64,000 nt of DNA from Pseudonocardia sp. (lineage in GTDB: Bacteria > Actinomycetota > Actinomycetes > Mycobacteriales > Pseudonocardiaceae). The position numbers and the translations under genes are program-made. Below the pieces are notes generated by a model. It saw only the letters and a program-made list of their open reading frames with translations, was not told the DNA's origin and did not search any database. The stretch lies in NCBI RefSeq assembly GCF_025465255.1, contig NZ_JAODNI010000220.1, positions 1 to 64,000 on the forward strand. The letters are read 5' to 3'. Of the stretch, positions 1-7,564 are shown one piece after another. Numbering within the stretch: the first letter of the stretch is position 1; the number at the start of each line of letters is the position of its first letter.

Positions 1-229
1 GCCGAAGTGGCAGGTCGAGGGCCTGGTCGACTGGCAGATGCCGGACGACGACGCCTTCACCGACTACCCGCGGCTCACCACGGCGTCGAAGAAGAAGATC
101 CTCGGGCTCAACGCCGCCAAGCTCTACGACATCCCGGTGCCGGCGGAGTGCCAGCTGCCCACCTCGGCGGACGAGCCGATGCAGCCGGGCGAGGAGCTCG
201 TGGAGGACAAGGCGGGGGCGCAGGCGTGA
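1..229 (+). CDS. Amidohydrolase family protein, C-terminal end only
   Basis: The gene enters from the left edge of the window, so only the last 75 or so codons are visible, in the frame whose stop is at 227-229. The visible part ends in a motif like AAKLYDIPVPAECQLP, which resembles the last helix of TIM-barrel metal-dependent amidohydrolases (amidohydrolase 2 family), where 'KLY' follows the final 'N.A' segment. No metal ligands are visible because they lie upstream. The stop overlaps the GTG start of the next gene by 4 bases, so the two are probably co-translated. Amidohydrolases of this kind are often found inside propane/THF-type di-iron monooxygenase operons; that link is inference. Confidence 0.6.
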   Translation, partial: PKWQVEGLVDWQMPDDDAFTDYPRLTTASKKKILGLNAAKLYDIPVPAECQLPTSADEPMQPGEELVEDKAGAQA

Positions 230-942
230 CGGATCTGCCTGCCCCCGAGAAGTCGAGGCAGTGGCAGGCTGTGTGGAATGCCTTGGAGACGGTGCTCGAC
301 CCGGAGCTGGACGAGCCCATCACGGATCTCGACTTCGTCGAGTCGTGCACCGTCTCCCCCGACGGGGACGTCGCCGTCGGGTTGCGGCTGCCCACGTTCT
401 TCTGCGCGCCCAACTTCTCGTTCCTGATGGTCGCGGACGCCTACGACGCGGTGTCCGCGGTCCCCGGGGTGCGGAACGCGACGGTCACGCTGGCCGATCA
501 CCACGCGTCCGACGAGATCAACGGCGGGGTCGCGGCCCACGCGGGCTTCGTCGGGTCCTTCGCCGGTGAGGCGACGGCGGAGCTCGACGAGCTGCGGCGC
601 ACATTCCTCACCAAGGCGGCGATGGCCGGTCAGGACCGGGTCGCGCGGCCGCTGGCGGACGCCGGGGTGTTCCCGGAGGAACTGGCGGAGCTCACGCTCG
701 GCGAGATGCCTCCGTCGGAGGAGCTGACCCGTCTCCGCGAGCGTCGTCAGTGGCTCGGCCTGCCCTGCGACGACGACGCCCCGCTGCTGCTGCACGTGGA
801 CGGCAGCCGGGTGACGACGGAGCAGGTCCCGCTGCACCTGCGCCGGGCGCGACTGCAGCGGGTCGGGATCGAGACCAACGGCGAGTACTGCAAGTCCCTG
901 TTGCAGACCCGCTACTCGGCGGCGGCCGCAGGACGCAGCTGA
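226..942 (+). CDS. Iron-sulfur/metal-sulfur cluster assembly-type protein (DUF59/MIP18-like)
   Basis: A 238-residue protein. Start chosen at GTG 226, which overlaps the upstream stop as GTGA; an open frame further upstream is only a shadow of the amidohydrolase. Residues about 8-90 resemble the DUF59/MIP18 fold: 'WNALETVLDPELDEPITDLDFV' type spacing at the start, then a 'FFCAPNFSFLM' segment carrying a Cys in the position used for cluster or metal transfer. The C-terminal 140 residues have two more Cys (LPCDDD, EYCKS) and no fold I recognise. Long two-part versions are known beside amidohydrolases in bacterial multicomponent monooxygenase operons, where they are thought to help mature a metal centre. 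The gene ends at a strong hairpin. Confidence 0.6.
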   Translation: MTDLPAPEKSRQWQAVWNALETVLDPELDEPITDLDFVESCTVSPDGDVAVGLRLPTFFCAPNFSFLMVADAYDAVSAVPGVRNATVTLADHHASDEINGGVAAHAGFVGSFAGEATAELDELRRTFLTKAAMAGQDRVARPLADAGVFPEELAELTLGEMPPSEELTRLRERRQWLGLPCDDDAPLLLHVDGSRVTTEQVPLHLRRARLQRVGIETNGEYCKSLLQTRYSAAAAGRS

Positions 943-954
943 CGCTGTCCGTGA

Positions 955-986
955 GCGGTAATCGTCGCCAGGGCGACGATTACCGC
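955..986. terminator. Bidirectional hairpin terminator
   Basis: A perfect inverted repeat, stem 955-969 paired with 972-986 and a 2-base spacer (core GGTAATCGTCGCC and its complement). It lies just after the stop of the metal-cluster gene and contains the stop codon of the converging methyltransferase, so it can end transcription from both sides. There is no T-run, as is usual in high-GC actinobacteria. Confidence 0.75.
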
Positions 987-1729
987 GCACGAGCTGCGGG
1001 GCAGGCCTCGAGGACGCGGAACAGGTTGTTCAGCCGGTAGCCGCCGGCCTTGGTGCGGAAGCGCGCGAGGCCGGCGGCCGCCGTCTTCCGCACGACAGCG
1101 GGTCCGGCCCGGTTCGCGGCGTACCGGCCGATGTCGGACAGCAGCAGCGGGCCCAGCAGCGCGTCCTCGTCCGGGTAGTCGAACGCGCAGGTCACCTCGT
1201 CGAGCGCGACGACGTCCAACCCGGCCATACCGGCGATCTTGCGGAACCGGTCCGGCTCGGTCAGCGGCGGTGGCCCACCCGGTGTGCGCCGGGCGTCGCG
1301 GGGCGGCAGGAACGCGGCGAGGGACTCCCCGAACGCCCGGACGTCGCACTCCTCCTCACGGCCCCACACGGTCGCGACGATCCGTCCTCCCGGCACGACC
1401 AGCCGGGCGGACTCGCGCAGGACCTTCAGCGGGTTCGTGACGTGCGCGAGGACCTGGATGCAGGCGACGACGTCGAACGACCCGTCCGGGAAGTCCGGCC
1501 GGTGCGCGTCCCCGGTCCGGAACTCCGCGCCGGGCACCGCGGCGGTCGCCGCGGCCACGGCCCGCCGGTCCTCGTCGATCCCGGTGACGCGCAGGCCGCG
1601 GTCGAGCGCGAACGCCGCGAACGCCCCCGGCCCGCACCCGATGTCGAGCACGGACGCGCCCGCGGGGACGCCGTCGAGCGCGCGCGCGTAGAGCGGCAGC
1701 CCCCACCCCGCGGGTTCCTCCATGGGCAC
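980..1729 (-). CDS. Class I SAM-dependent methyltransferase
   Basis: A 249-residue protein with the Rossmann methyltransferase signature: motif I VLDIGCGPGAFAAFA at about residues 28-42, acidic 'GIDED' at the end of strand 2, 'GDAHRPDFPDGSFDVVACIQVLAHV' style motifs II-III near 75-100, and 'ARLVVPGGRIVATVWG' after it. This is the methyltransferase 11 (UbiE/menaquinone-type) fold. The substrate cannot be told from sequence. Start at 1729 (MPMEEP); a second ATG two codons later is equally possible. It lies 18 bp downstream of the MetE-like gene on the same strand, so the two may be one transcript. The stop codon sits inside the terminator hairpin. Confidence 0.85.
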   Translation of the reverse strand: MPMEEPAGWGLPLYARALDGVPAGASVLDIGCGPGAFAAFALDRGLRVTGIDEDRRAVAAATAAVPGAEFRTGDAHRPDFPDGSFDVVACIQVLAHVTNPLKVLRESARLVVPGGRIVATVWGREEECDVRAFGESLAAFLPPRDARRTPGGPPPLTEPDRFRKIAGMAGLDVVALDEVTCAFDYPDEDALLGPLLLSDIGRYAANRAGPAVVRKTAAAGLARFRTKAGGYRLNNLFRVLEACPAARAR

Positions 1730-1747
1730 CTCCGGTGCACGGGGGCG

Positions 1748-2866
1748 TCAGCCCCAGACGTCCTGCGCCACATCGACGATCAGCCGCAGCTTCGCGATCT
1801 CCTCGTCCGGGGTGAGGGAGTTGCCCTCGACGGTGGAGGAGAAGCCGCACTGCGGGGAGAGGCAGAGCTGCTCCAGCGGGACGTACTTCGCGGCCTCGTC
1901 GATCCGGCGCTTGAGGGCGTCCGCGTCCTCCAGCCTGCCGTTCTTCGTGGTCACGAGCCCGAGGACGACCTGCTTGCCCGGCGGGACGAAGCGCAGCGGG
2001 GCGAACCCGCCGGAGCGCTCGTCGTCGAACTCGCAGAAGAAGCCGTCGACGGCGAGCTCGCCGAAGAGGGCCTCGGCGACGAAGTCGTAGCCGCCCTCGG
2101 CCGCCCAGGAGGAGCGGAAGTTCCCGCGGCACATGTGCGTGGTCACGAACAGGTCCGACGGCCGGTCCGCGATCGCCGAATTGATCTGCCTGATGTAGCG
2201 CAGGTGCTGGTGCTCGGCGTCGTCGCCCTTGGCGGCCATCTCGGCGCGCTGGGCCGGGTCGTTGAGGTACGCGAGGCTGGTGTCGTCGAGCTGGAGGTAG
2301 CGGCAGCCGAGGTCCGCCAGGGCCCGCACCTCGTCCGCGTAGGCGGCGGAGAGGTCGTTCCAGAAATCCTCGACGTCCGGGTACACGCCGCGGTCGATCG
2401 CCGCCGTCCCGCCCCGGTAGTGGACCATGCTCGGCGACGGGATCGTCAGCTTCGGGACCGCCGTGGTGGTCTGCTCGGCGAGGAACCGGAACGCGTCGGC
2501 GAAGATCGGCTCGCGCAGCCGGACCTTCTCGGTGATCGCCAGGCCGGCCGAGGTGAACGCGCCCTCGCCCTCGGCGTTGATCATGCGGACCCGGATCTGT
2601 TCGTCCGTCTTCGTGATCCCGCCGAGCTGATAGATGAAGTCCATGTGCCACGAGGTGCGGCGGAACTCGCCGTCCGTGGCGGCCTGCAGCCCGATCTCCT
2701 CCTGCAGCGCGACGACGTCGCGGATCGCGAGGTCCTCCGCCTCGCGGAGCCCGTCGGCGTCCAGCCGGCCCTTGGCGTGCGCGGCCCGGGCGTCGAGGAG
2801 GGACTTCGGGCGGAGGAGGGAGCCGACGTGGTCGGCGCGGAAGGGGGGTTCGGTGCGGGGCGCCAT
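1748..2866 (-). CDS. Cobalamin-independent methionine synthase-like protein (MetE C-terminal domain family)
   Basis: A 372-residue stand-alone MetE-C domain. It begins with the typical 'FRADHVGSLLRP' and carries the zinc-site pattern of the family: 'HMCRGN' (His and Cys), a central Glu in 'FFCEFDDER', and a C-terminal Cys in 'LSPQCGFSST'. Full-length MetE is about 750 residues; this half-size class (YxjG/YxjH-like) transfers methyl groups in methionine or related thiol metabolism but the exact donor and acceptor are not settled. Divergent from the F420-type oxidoreductase across a 117-bp promoter gap and upstream of the methyltransferase. Confidence 0.8.
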   Translation of the reverse strand: MAPRTEPPFRADHVGSLLRPKSLLDARAAHAKGRLDADGLREAEDLAIRDVVALQEEIGLQAATDGEFRRTSWHMDFIYQLGGITKTDEQIRVRMINAEGEGAFTSAGLAITEKVRLREPIFADAFRFLAEQTTTAVPKLTIPSPSMVHYRGGTAAIDRGVYPDVEDFWNDLSAAYADEVRALADLGCRYLQLDDTSLAYLNDPAQRAEMAAKGDDAEHQHLRYIRQINSAIADRPSDLFVTTHMCRGNFRSSWAAEGGYDFVAEALFGELAVDGFFCEFDDERSGGFAPLRFVPPGKQVVLGLVTTKNGRLEDADALKRRIDEAAKYVPLEQLCLSPQCGFSSTVEGNSLTPDEEIAKLRLIVDVAQDVWG

Positions 2867-2983
2867 GGTCCGAACCTATCGCCGGACCCGCCTCGCCGCC
2901 CGGTTCCCGACGAAGATCGACCGAAACGCCGGGAACTGACCGGACCGCGCGATCGCGACGCCCCGGATGGCAAGGTGCAGATC

Positions 2984-3817
2984 ATGGACTTCGGCGTCGT
3001 CACCTTCCTGACCGACTACGGGATCGCCCCCCTCGAGCTGGGCCGCGCGGCCGAGGAGCGGGGCTTCGGCTCGCTGTTCCTCACCGAGCACACCCACATC
3101 CCGACGAGCCGGACGTCGCCCTGGCCGGGGGGTGCGGAGCTGCCCCGCAAGTATTCGCACACGTACGACCCGTTCGTCGCCCTGGGCGCGATCGCCGCGG
3201 TGACCGAGCGGATCACGCTGGGCACCGGGGTCTCGCTGATCAACCAGCATCACCCGATCACGCTGGCCAAGCAGGTGGCGAGCGTCGACCGCCTCTCCGG
3301 CGGCCGGTTCGAGCTCGGCGTCGGGCCCGGGTGGAACGCCGAGGAGATGGCGAACCACGGCGCGAACCCGAGGCGGCGGACGGCGGAGATGCTCGAGCGC
3401 CTCGACGCGATGCGCCTGATCTGGACGGAGGACGAGCCGGAGTTCCACGGCGAGTTCGTGGACTTCGACCCGATCTGGTCCTGGCCCAAGCCCCTCCGGC
3501 TGCCGCCGGTGCTGATCGGCGGGGGCGGGCCGAGCGTCCTCGACCGCGTGCTCTCCCACGGCGACGGTTGGATCCCGCTGCGGGTCCCCGTCTCCGGCCT
3601 CGACGAGTTCGGCCGTCGGATCGCCGAGCTGCGGGAACGCGCGGCGAAGATCGACAAGCCGGTGACCGTGACGGTCTACGGCGCGGCCCCGAAGCCGGCG
3701 GCGCTCGAGTCCTACGCGGCCGCCGGCGTCGACCGCGTCCTGTTCGAGCTGCAGGACCACGACGGCGCGAAGGACACGCTCACCGAGCTCGACGCCCTCG
3801 CCGAGCTCGCTCGCTGA
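2984..3817 (+). CDS. LLM-class F420-dependent oxidoreductase
   Basis: A 277-residue luciferase-like (beta/alpha)8 protein. Start chosen at ATG 2984 (MDFGVVTFLTDYG); the open frame extends far upstream but that part is antisense to the MetE-like gene. Typical features: 'RAAEERGFGSLFLTEHTHIP' near residue 20-40, 'TERITLGTGVSL' at the cofactor-binding strand, 'QVASVDRLSGGRFELGVGPGWN' near 95-115, and 'PPVLIGGGGPSVLDR' in the second half. The family oxidises or reduces small substrates with coenzyme F420 (or FMN); the substrate is unknown. It stands alone between a divergent promoter and a strong terminator. Confidence 0.85.
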   Translation: MDFGVVTFLTDYGIAPLELGRAAEERGFGSLFLTEHTHIPTSRTSPWPGGAELPRKYSHTYDPFVALGAIAAVTERITLGTGVSLINQHHPITLAKQVASVDRLSGGRFELGVGPGWNAEEMANHGANPRRRTAEMLERLDAMRLIWTEDEPEFHGEFVDFDPIWSWPKPLRLPPVLIGGGGPSVLDRVLSHGDGWIPLRVPVSGLDEFGRRIAELRERAAKIDKPVTVTVYGAAPKPAALESYAAAGVDRVLFELQDHDGAKDTLTELDALAELAR

Positions 3818-3874
3818 CGCCCACGTTCGCGTGCCCACGAACGTCTGCGTGGGCACGCGGACCTGTGCGTCAGC
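3813..3874. terminator. Nested double inverted repeat, bidirectional terminator
   Basis: Between two converging genes. The inner stem is perfect over 12 bp (3828-3839 with 3848-3859, 8-base loop). An outer pair, GCTGACGC at 3813-3820 and GCGTCAGC at 3867-3874, encloses it. The outer left arm contains the stop codon of the oxidoreductase gene. Confidence 0.7.
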
Positions 3875-3876
3875 GG

Positions 3877-4653
3877 TCAGGTCGCGATCGCCGTGCCGGC
3901 GCGGCTCGCCCGGTCCGCCGCCTCCCGGACGGCGTGTTCGAGCTCCCAGCGCCGCGCGCCGAACTCCGCCCGGGTGACCGACACCCCGATCGCTCCCGCC
4001 GGCGCGCCGCCCGGCCCCCGCACGGCCACCGCGATTCCCGCGACGCCCCGATGGAACTCCTCCACCTCCACCGCCGCCCCGGCGGTGCGCACCCGCAACA
4101 GCTCGCGGTCCAGCGCCCGCCGGTCCGCCACCGTGCGCGGGGTGAGCGGGTCCAGCCCGCGCCGCCCCAGGACGTCCGCCAGCGTGGCCGGGGCGAGACC
4201 CGCGAGCACCGCCTTGCCCAGGGCCGTCGCGTGCGCCGGCGCGGGCTCGCCGACGCGCAGGTCCAGCGGCCCGGGGTGGTCGGCACACCGGTCGATGTCC
4301 GCCACCACCACGTCGACGTCCCGCAGGACGGCCAGGTAGGCGGCCGCGCCGACGCCGGAGTGCAGGTCCGCGAGGACGGCGCGGACGGCCGTCGACGGGC
4401 GGACCTGCGCGGTGAGGCTGCGGTGCAGCTCCGCGACCCGGTAGCCGAGCCCGTAGCCCCGCACCGCGTGCAGCCGCACGAGGTACCCCTCCTCGACGAG
4501 CGTGCCGAGCGCCCGGTACGCCGTCGGGAGCGGGCAGCCGAGGCGGCGTGCGATGGCCTTCGCGGTGACCCCGTCCCCCGCCGCGGCGACGGCCTCGATC
4601 ACCCGCAGGGCGCGCAGGACCGAGCCACCGGTCCCGCCGTCCTCGCCCGTCAC
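3877..4653 (-). CDS. IclR-family transcriptional regulator
   Basis: A 258-residue protein. N-terminal winged helix at about residues 10-70 (VLRALRVIEAVAA..., 'TAKAIARRLGCPLPTAYRALGTLVEEGYLV') followed by the IclR effector-binding domain (residues about 85-250, ending 'ELEHAVREAADRASRA'). IclR proteins bind operators as dimers of dimers and respond to small organic acids or aromatic metabolites. It is divergent from the DUF2630 gene across a 51-bp gap and converges on the F420-type oxidoreductase, so either could be a target; there is no direct evidence. Confidence 0.85.
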   Translation of the reverse strand: MTGEDGGTGGSVLRALRVIEAVAAAGDGVTAKAIARRLGCPLPTAYRALGTLVEEGYLVRLHAVRGYGLGYRVAELHRSLTAQVRPSTAVRAVLADLHSGVGAAAYLAVLRDVDVVVADIDRCADHPGPLDLRVGEPAPAHATALGKAVLAGLAPATLADVLGRRGLDPLTPRTVADRRALDRELLRVRTAGAAVEVEEFHRGVAGIAVAVRGPGGAPAGAIGVSVTRAEFGARRWELEHAVREAADRASRAGTAIAT

Positions 4654-4704
4654 GGGACTAGTTTTGGGTACTCGTCACCGGAGGGGCAAGCAGTGGAGGA
4701 CGGC

Positions 4705-4950
4705 ATGGCGGACGACCGGAACATCCGGCACCACATCAGCGAGCTGGTCGAGGAGGAGCACCGTCTCGAGCGCGCCCACATCGGCAAGCCCCTCTCCGAG
4801 GAGGAGCAGGCCCGGCTCCAGCTGATCAACGTCGAGCTGGACCGCCTCTGGGACCTGCTCCGCCAGCGGGACGCCCGCCGCGCGGCCGGCGAGGACCCCG
4901 ACGCGGCGCAGGAGCGGGACCCCTCGGTGGTGGAGAACTACCGGCAGTGA
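4705..4950 (+). CDS. DUF2630 family protein
   Basis: An 81-residue, highly charged, mostly helical protein (MADDRNIRHHISELVEEEHRLE...). The pattern 'I..HI..LV.EEH.L......L...E..RL..I...LD..WDLLRQRRA' is that of the small actinobacterial DUF2630 family, which has no known function. ATG 4705 is preceded by GGAGG at 4695-4699 with 5-base spacing, which decides the start over an in-frame GTG at 4693. The stop overlaps the start of the next gene (GTGA). Confidence 0.75.
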   Translation: MADDRNIRHHISELVEEEHRLERAHIGKPLSEEEQARLQLINVELDRLWDLLRQRDARRAAGEDPDAAQERDPSVVENYRQ

Positions 4951-5618
4951 GCCCGGCCCGATCCGCGAACGGAGCCCGATCCGGGGACGGGACCCGGTCC
5001 GGCGGGATCCGCCCCGTCTCCCCCGAGGTCCTGGCCGAGCACGTCACCGCATTGGTCACCGCGCGTCCGGGCAGGGTCCGGCTGGTGGTCGACGGCGCCC
5101 CGCCGACGGGGCCGGACCGGCTGGCGGCGGCCGTCGTCGAGGCGCTGCGGCCGGCGGGGCGGGCGGCGCTGCACGTCCGCGCGGCTGACTTCCTGCGGCC
5201 CGCGTCCGTGCGGCTCGAGTACGGGCACCGGGACGAGGAGATGTTCCTCGACGGCTGGCTCGACGAGGGGGCGTTGCGTCGCGAGGTGCTCGATCCCGCC
5301 GCCCCGGACGGCGCCGGCCGGGTGCTCCCCCGGCTGTGGGACGCCGAGCGGGACCGCGCCTACCGCGAGGACTACCGCGACCTGGGCCCGTCCGGGGTGG
5401 TCGTGGTGTCGGGCTCGCTGCTCCTGGGCCGGGGCCTGCCCGTCGACATCGCGGTGCACCTGCGCATGGGAGCCGCCCAACTGCACCGCCGGACGCACGC
5501 GGACGACCTCTGGACGCTTCCCGTGTTCGAGCGGTACGAGCGCGAACGGGACCCGGGGGGCGTCGCGGACATCCTCGTGATGGCCGATCACCCGGACCGG
5601 CCCGCGGTGCGCGGGTGA
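4947..5618 (+). CDS. Uridine kinase-like protein with degenerate P-loop
   Basis: A 223-residue protein, start GTG 4947 overlapping the DUF2630 stop by 4 bases. It resembles actinobacterial proteins annotated as uridine kinase: 'VRLVVDGAPPTGPDRLA' at about residues 43-60 occupies the Walker A place, 'LHVRAADFLRPASVRLEYG' follows, and 'GVVVVSGSLLLGR' and 'DIAVHLRM' match later strands of the P-loop kinase fold. The Walker A consensus GxxxxGKS/T is not kept: the Lys and Ser/Thr are replaced by PD. Either it binds nucleotide differently or it is not a kinase. It is in a two-gene operon with the DUF2630 gene. Confidence 0.6.
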   Translation: MSPARSANGARSGDGTRSGGIRPVSPEVLAEHVTALVTARPGRVRLVVDGAPPTGPDRLAAAVVEALRPAGRAALHVRAADFLRPASVRLEYGHRDEEMFLDGWLDEGALRREVLDPAAPDGAGRVLPRLWDAERDRAYREDYRDLGPSGVVVVSGSLLLGRGLPVDIAVHLRMGAAQLHRRTHADDLWTLPVFERYERERDPGGVADILVMADHPDRPAVRG

Positions 5619-5638
5619 AGCAGGCCCGGACATGAAGA

Positions 5639-5662
5639 AAGGCCCCGCGGCTGCGAGGCCTT
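5639..5662. terminator. Hairpin downstream of the kinase-like gene
   Basis: AAGGCC at 5639-5644 pairs with GGCCTT at 5657-5662, and CGC/GCG inside extends the stem around a 4-base loop. It lies 20 bases after the kinase-like stop and 40 bases from the 3' end of tRNA-Leu on the other strand. Confidence 0.5.
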
Positions 5663-5699
5663 CGATCATCGGGAGACTACGTCCCGTCGAGAGGAACTG

Positions 5700-5782
5700 T
5701 GGGCGAGGAGGGAGTTGAACCCTCACGTCCTTTCGGACACACGGACCTGAACCGTGCGCGTCTGCCATTCCGCCACTCGCCC
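5700..5782 (-). tRNA. leuT: tRNA-Leu (anticodon CAG)
   Basis: Class II tRNA on the minus strand. The acceptor arm GGGCGAG (5776-5782) pairs with CTCGCCC (5701-5707); the discriminator base is 5700. The anticodon loop reads TTCAGGT between CACGG and CCGTG, giving CAG. A long variable arm and the TTCAA T-loop are present. CCA is not encoded. A tRNA-Leu next to fhaA is also found in M. tuberculosis. Confidence 0.95.
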
Positions 5783-6101
5783 TGGCGAGAGAAAAGCTAG
5801 CACGGGGCCGTTCCGGAGCCCTGCACGGGGGGTCCCCTCGCGTCGGCCGGGACCCCTGACCGGAGCGCCCGGAACGATCTTCGCCGTGATCACCCCGCGC
5901 CGACCGGCCGTGCTGTGCCTGGCGTCACACCACTCCGCGAACCGGGCTCCGAGTCCGACCGAGACGGGCTCGTGACCTGCACGTCACCGCTTTTCATCCC
6001 CCTGTCACCATGAGCCCCCGGTCGGGCGTCACCACCCGACCGGCTAGCACAGATACGATCGTGCCTGCCGGTAACACGCCGATGCGAACGGAGGAAGGTC
6101 G
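5783..6101. other. Intergenic region between tRNA-Leu and fhaA
   Basis: About 320 bases with no convincing gene. It should hold the tRNA-Leu promoter (minus strand) and the fhaA promoter (plus strand). For fhaA, a -10-like TACGAT is at 6054-6059 and a 7-bp inverted repeat GGTCGGG/CCCGACC spans 6020-6041 just upstream. I see no good -35 element. Confidence 0.4.
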
Positions 6102-7400
6102 TTGGGCCGCGTCGATCGTTTCGAACGCCGTCTCCAGGGGATGGTGGGCGACGCCTTCGCGCGGGTCTTCGGAGGCAGTGTCGTTCCCCAGGAAGTCGCA
6201 CAGGCACTGCTCAGGGAAGCCGAGGATCACATCGAGCCGCTCGCGGGAGGGCGCCTGCTGGCACCCAACCGGTACGTCGTGCAGCTCAGCCCCAGCGATC
6301 TCGATCGCATGGCCGGCGACGTGGAGGGTTCGGCGGCGGTCGTCGACTCGTTGTCCTCCCACGTCGCCGAACAACTCGCCGACCAGGGATGGGACACCTA
6401 CGGCGAGGTCGTAGTCTTTCTGGAGCGCTCCGAGGCGCTGCACACGGGACAGTTCCGCACCCGCTCGTCCGTGGACCCCGACGCTTCCCGCCGGACCGCC
6501 GTTCGAGCTCGCAACGCAGGAGAAGCACCCATGAGCCAGCAACCGGGCCACCCCGAGGAGAACGGGCAGTACGGCTACGACCGTGGCGCCCCCGGCGGAT
6601 ACGGCCAGCAGACCTACGCACCTCCGGCGGGCGACCGCCGGGAGGGGCAGGGCCAGCAGTACGACCAGCAGGGCAACGCCTACGGCGCGCAGCAGGGTGG
6701 CGCCTACGGCCAACAGGGGTACGACCAGCAGGGCGGGCACGGCCAGCAGGGTGGCTACGGCGCCCAGCAGGGCGGCGCCTACGGAGACCAGCAGTACGGC
6801 GGCCAGCAGGGCTACCAGCAGGGCGGCTACCAGCAGCCCGGTCCCGGCCAGCCCGGATACGACCCGGGCTACGACGGCGGGCAACAGGGCGGCTACGGCG
6901 GCCAGGGCTACGCCGGTCAGCCCGGGTACGGCGGCCAGCAGCCGGGCTACGGCGGCCAGCAGTACGACCAGGGCTACGACGGCGGGTACGGCCAGCAGTA
7001 CGACCAGGGCTACGACGGCGGGTACGGCCAGCAGGGCTACGCCGGCGCGCAGCAGGGCGGGTACGCCGGGGGGCAGCAGCAGGGCTGGGGCGGCGCGGGC
7101 TACGGCCAGGCGCTGCAGGCGTCGATCACCCTCGACGACGGCTCCGGCCGCAGCTACCAGCTGACCGAGGGCACCCACGTCGTCGGCCGCGGCCAGGACT
7201 CGAACTTCCGGCTCCCGGACACCGGCGTCTCGCGCCGGCACCTGGAGATCAGTTGGGACGGGCAGGCCGCGACGCTGTCGGACCTGGGCTCCACCAACGG
7301 CACCACCGTGAACGGCAACCCGGTGCAGCAGTGGCAGCTCAACGACGGTGACGTGGTCCGGGTCGGGCACTCGAGCCTGGTCTTCCGGGCCCAGGCCTGA
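6102..7400 (+). CDS. fhaA: FHA domain protein FhaA (DUF3662 + FHA)
   Basis: A 432-residue signalling adaptor. Start is TTG 6102 (MGRVDRFERRLQGMVGDAFARVFGG), preceded by GGAGGAAGG at 6090-6098. Residues 1-115 form the DUF3662 domain; about 150-335 is a disordered linker of Gln, Gly and Tyr repeats (QQGGYG, YDQGYDGGYGQQ); about 338-425 is the FHA domain with the phosphothreonine-binding pattern 'VVGRGQDSNFRLPDTGVSRRHLEI' and 'DLGSTNGTTVNG'. In mycobacteria FhaA is a PknB substrate that binds the phosphorylated MviN/MurJ pseudokinase and restrains wall synthesis. First gene of the pknAB block. An internal in-frame ATG at 6531 has its own ribosome site. Confidence 0.93.
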   Translation: MGRVDRFERRLQGMVGDAFARVFGGSVVPQEVAQALLREAEDHIEPLAGGRLLAPNRYVVQLSPSDLDRMAGDVEGSAAVVDSLSSHVAEQLADQGWDTYGEVVVFLERSEALHTGQFRTRSSVDPDASRRTAVRARNAGEAPMSQQPGHPEENGQYGYDRGAPGGYGQQTYAPPAGDRREGQGQQYDQQGNAYGAQQGGAYGQQGYDQQGGHGQQGGYGAQQGGAYGDQQYGGQQGYQQGGYQQPGPGQPGYDPGYDGGQQGGYGGQGYAGQPGYGGQQPGYGGQQYDQGYDGGYGQQYDQGYDGGYGQQGYAGAQQGGYAGGQQQGWGGAGYGQALQASITLDDGSGRSYQLTEGTHVVGRGQDSNFRLPDTGVSRRHLEISWDGQAATLSDLGSTNGTTVNGNPVQQWQLNDGDVVRVGHSSLVFRAQA

Positions 7401-7471
7401 GCGCCGCCCGGAGCGCGGGAGCGGCGCGCCGGGGACGGCGGACCGGACGTGTCGGCACGTGTTGCTACGGT

Positions 7472-7495
7472 CCGCGCCGGGAGAGACCGGCGCGG
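7472..7495 (+). promoter_or_regulatory. Hairpin and possible promoter between fhaA and fhaB
   Basis: A perfect 9-bp stem CCGCGCCGG/CCGGCGCGG with a GAGAGA loop. It directly follows TACGGT (7466-7471), which fits a -10 element (TGC precedes it). The hairpin may end the fhaA message, or shape the 5' end of the fhaB-pstP-rodA-pbpA-pknAB transcript. No clear -35 is visible. Confidence 0.4.
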
Positions 7496-7564
7496 CCACC
7501 TGGCTTGCGCCGATGATCCGTCCGGATCGTCGGTCGGACAGACGTGGATCGGGGTAGGCGACGA

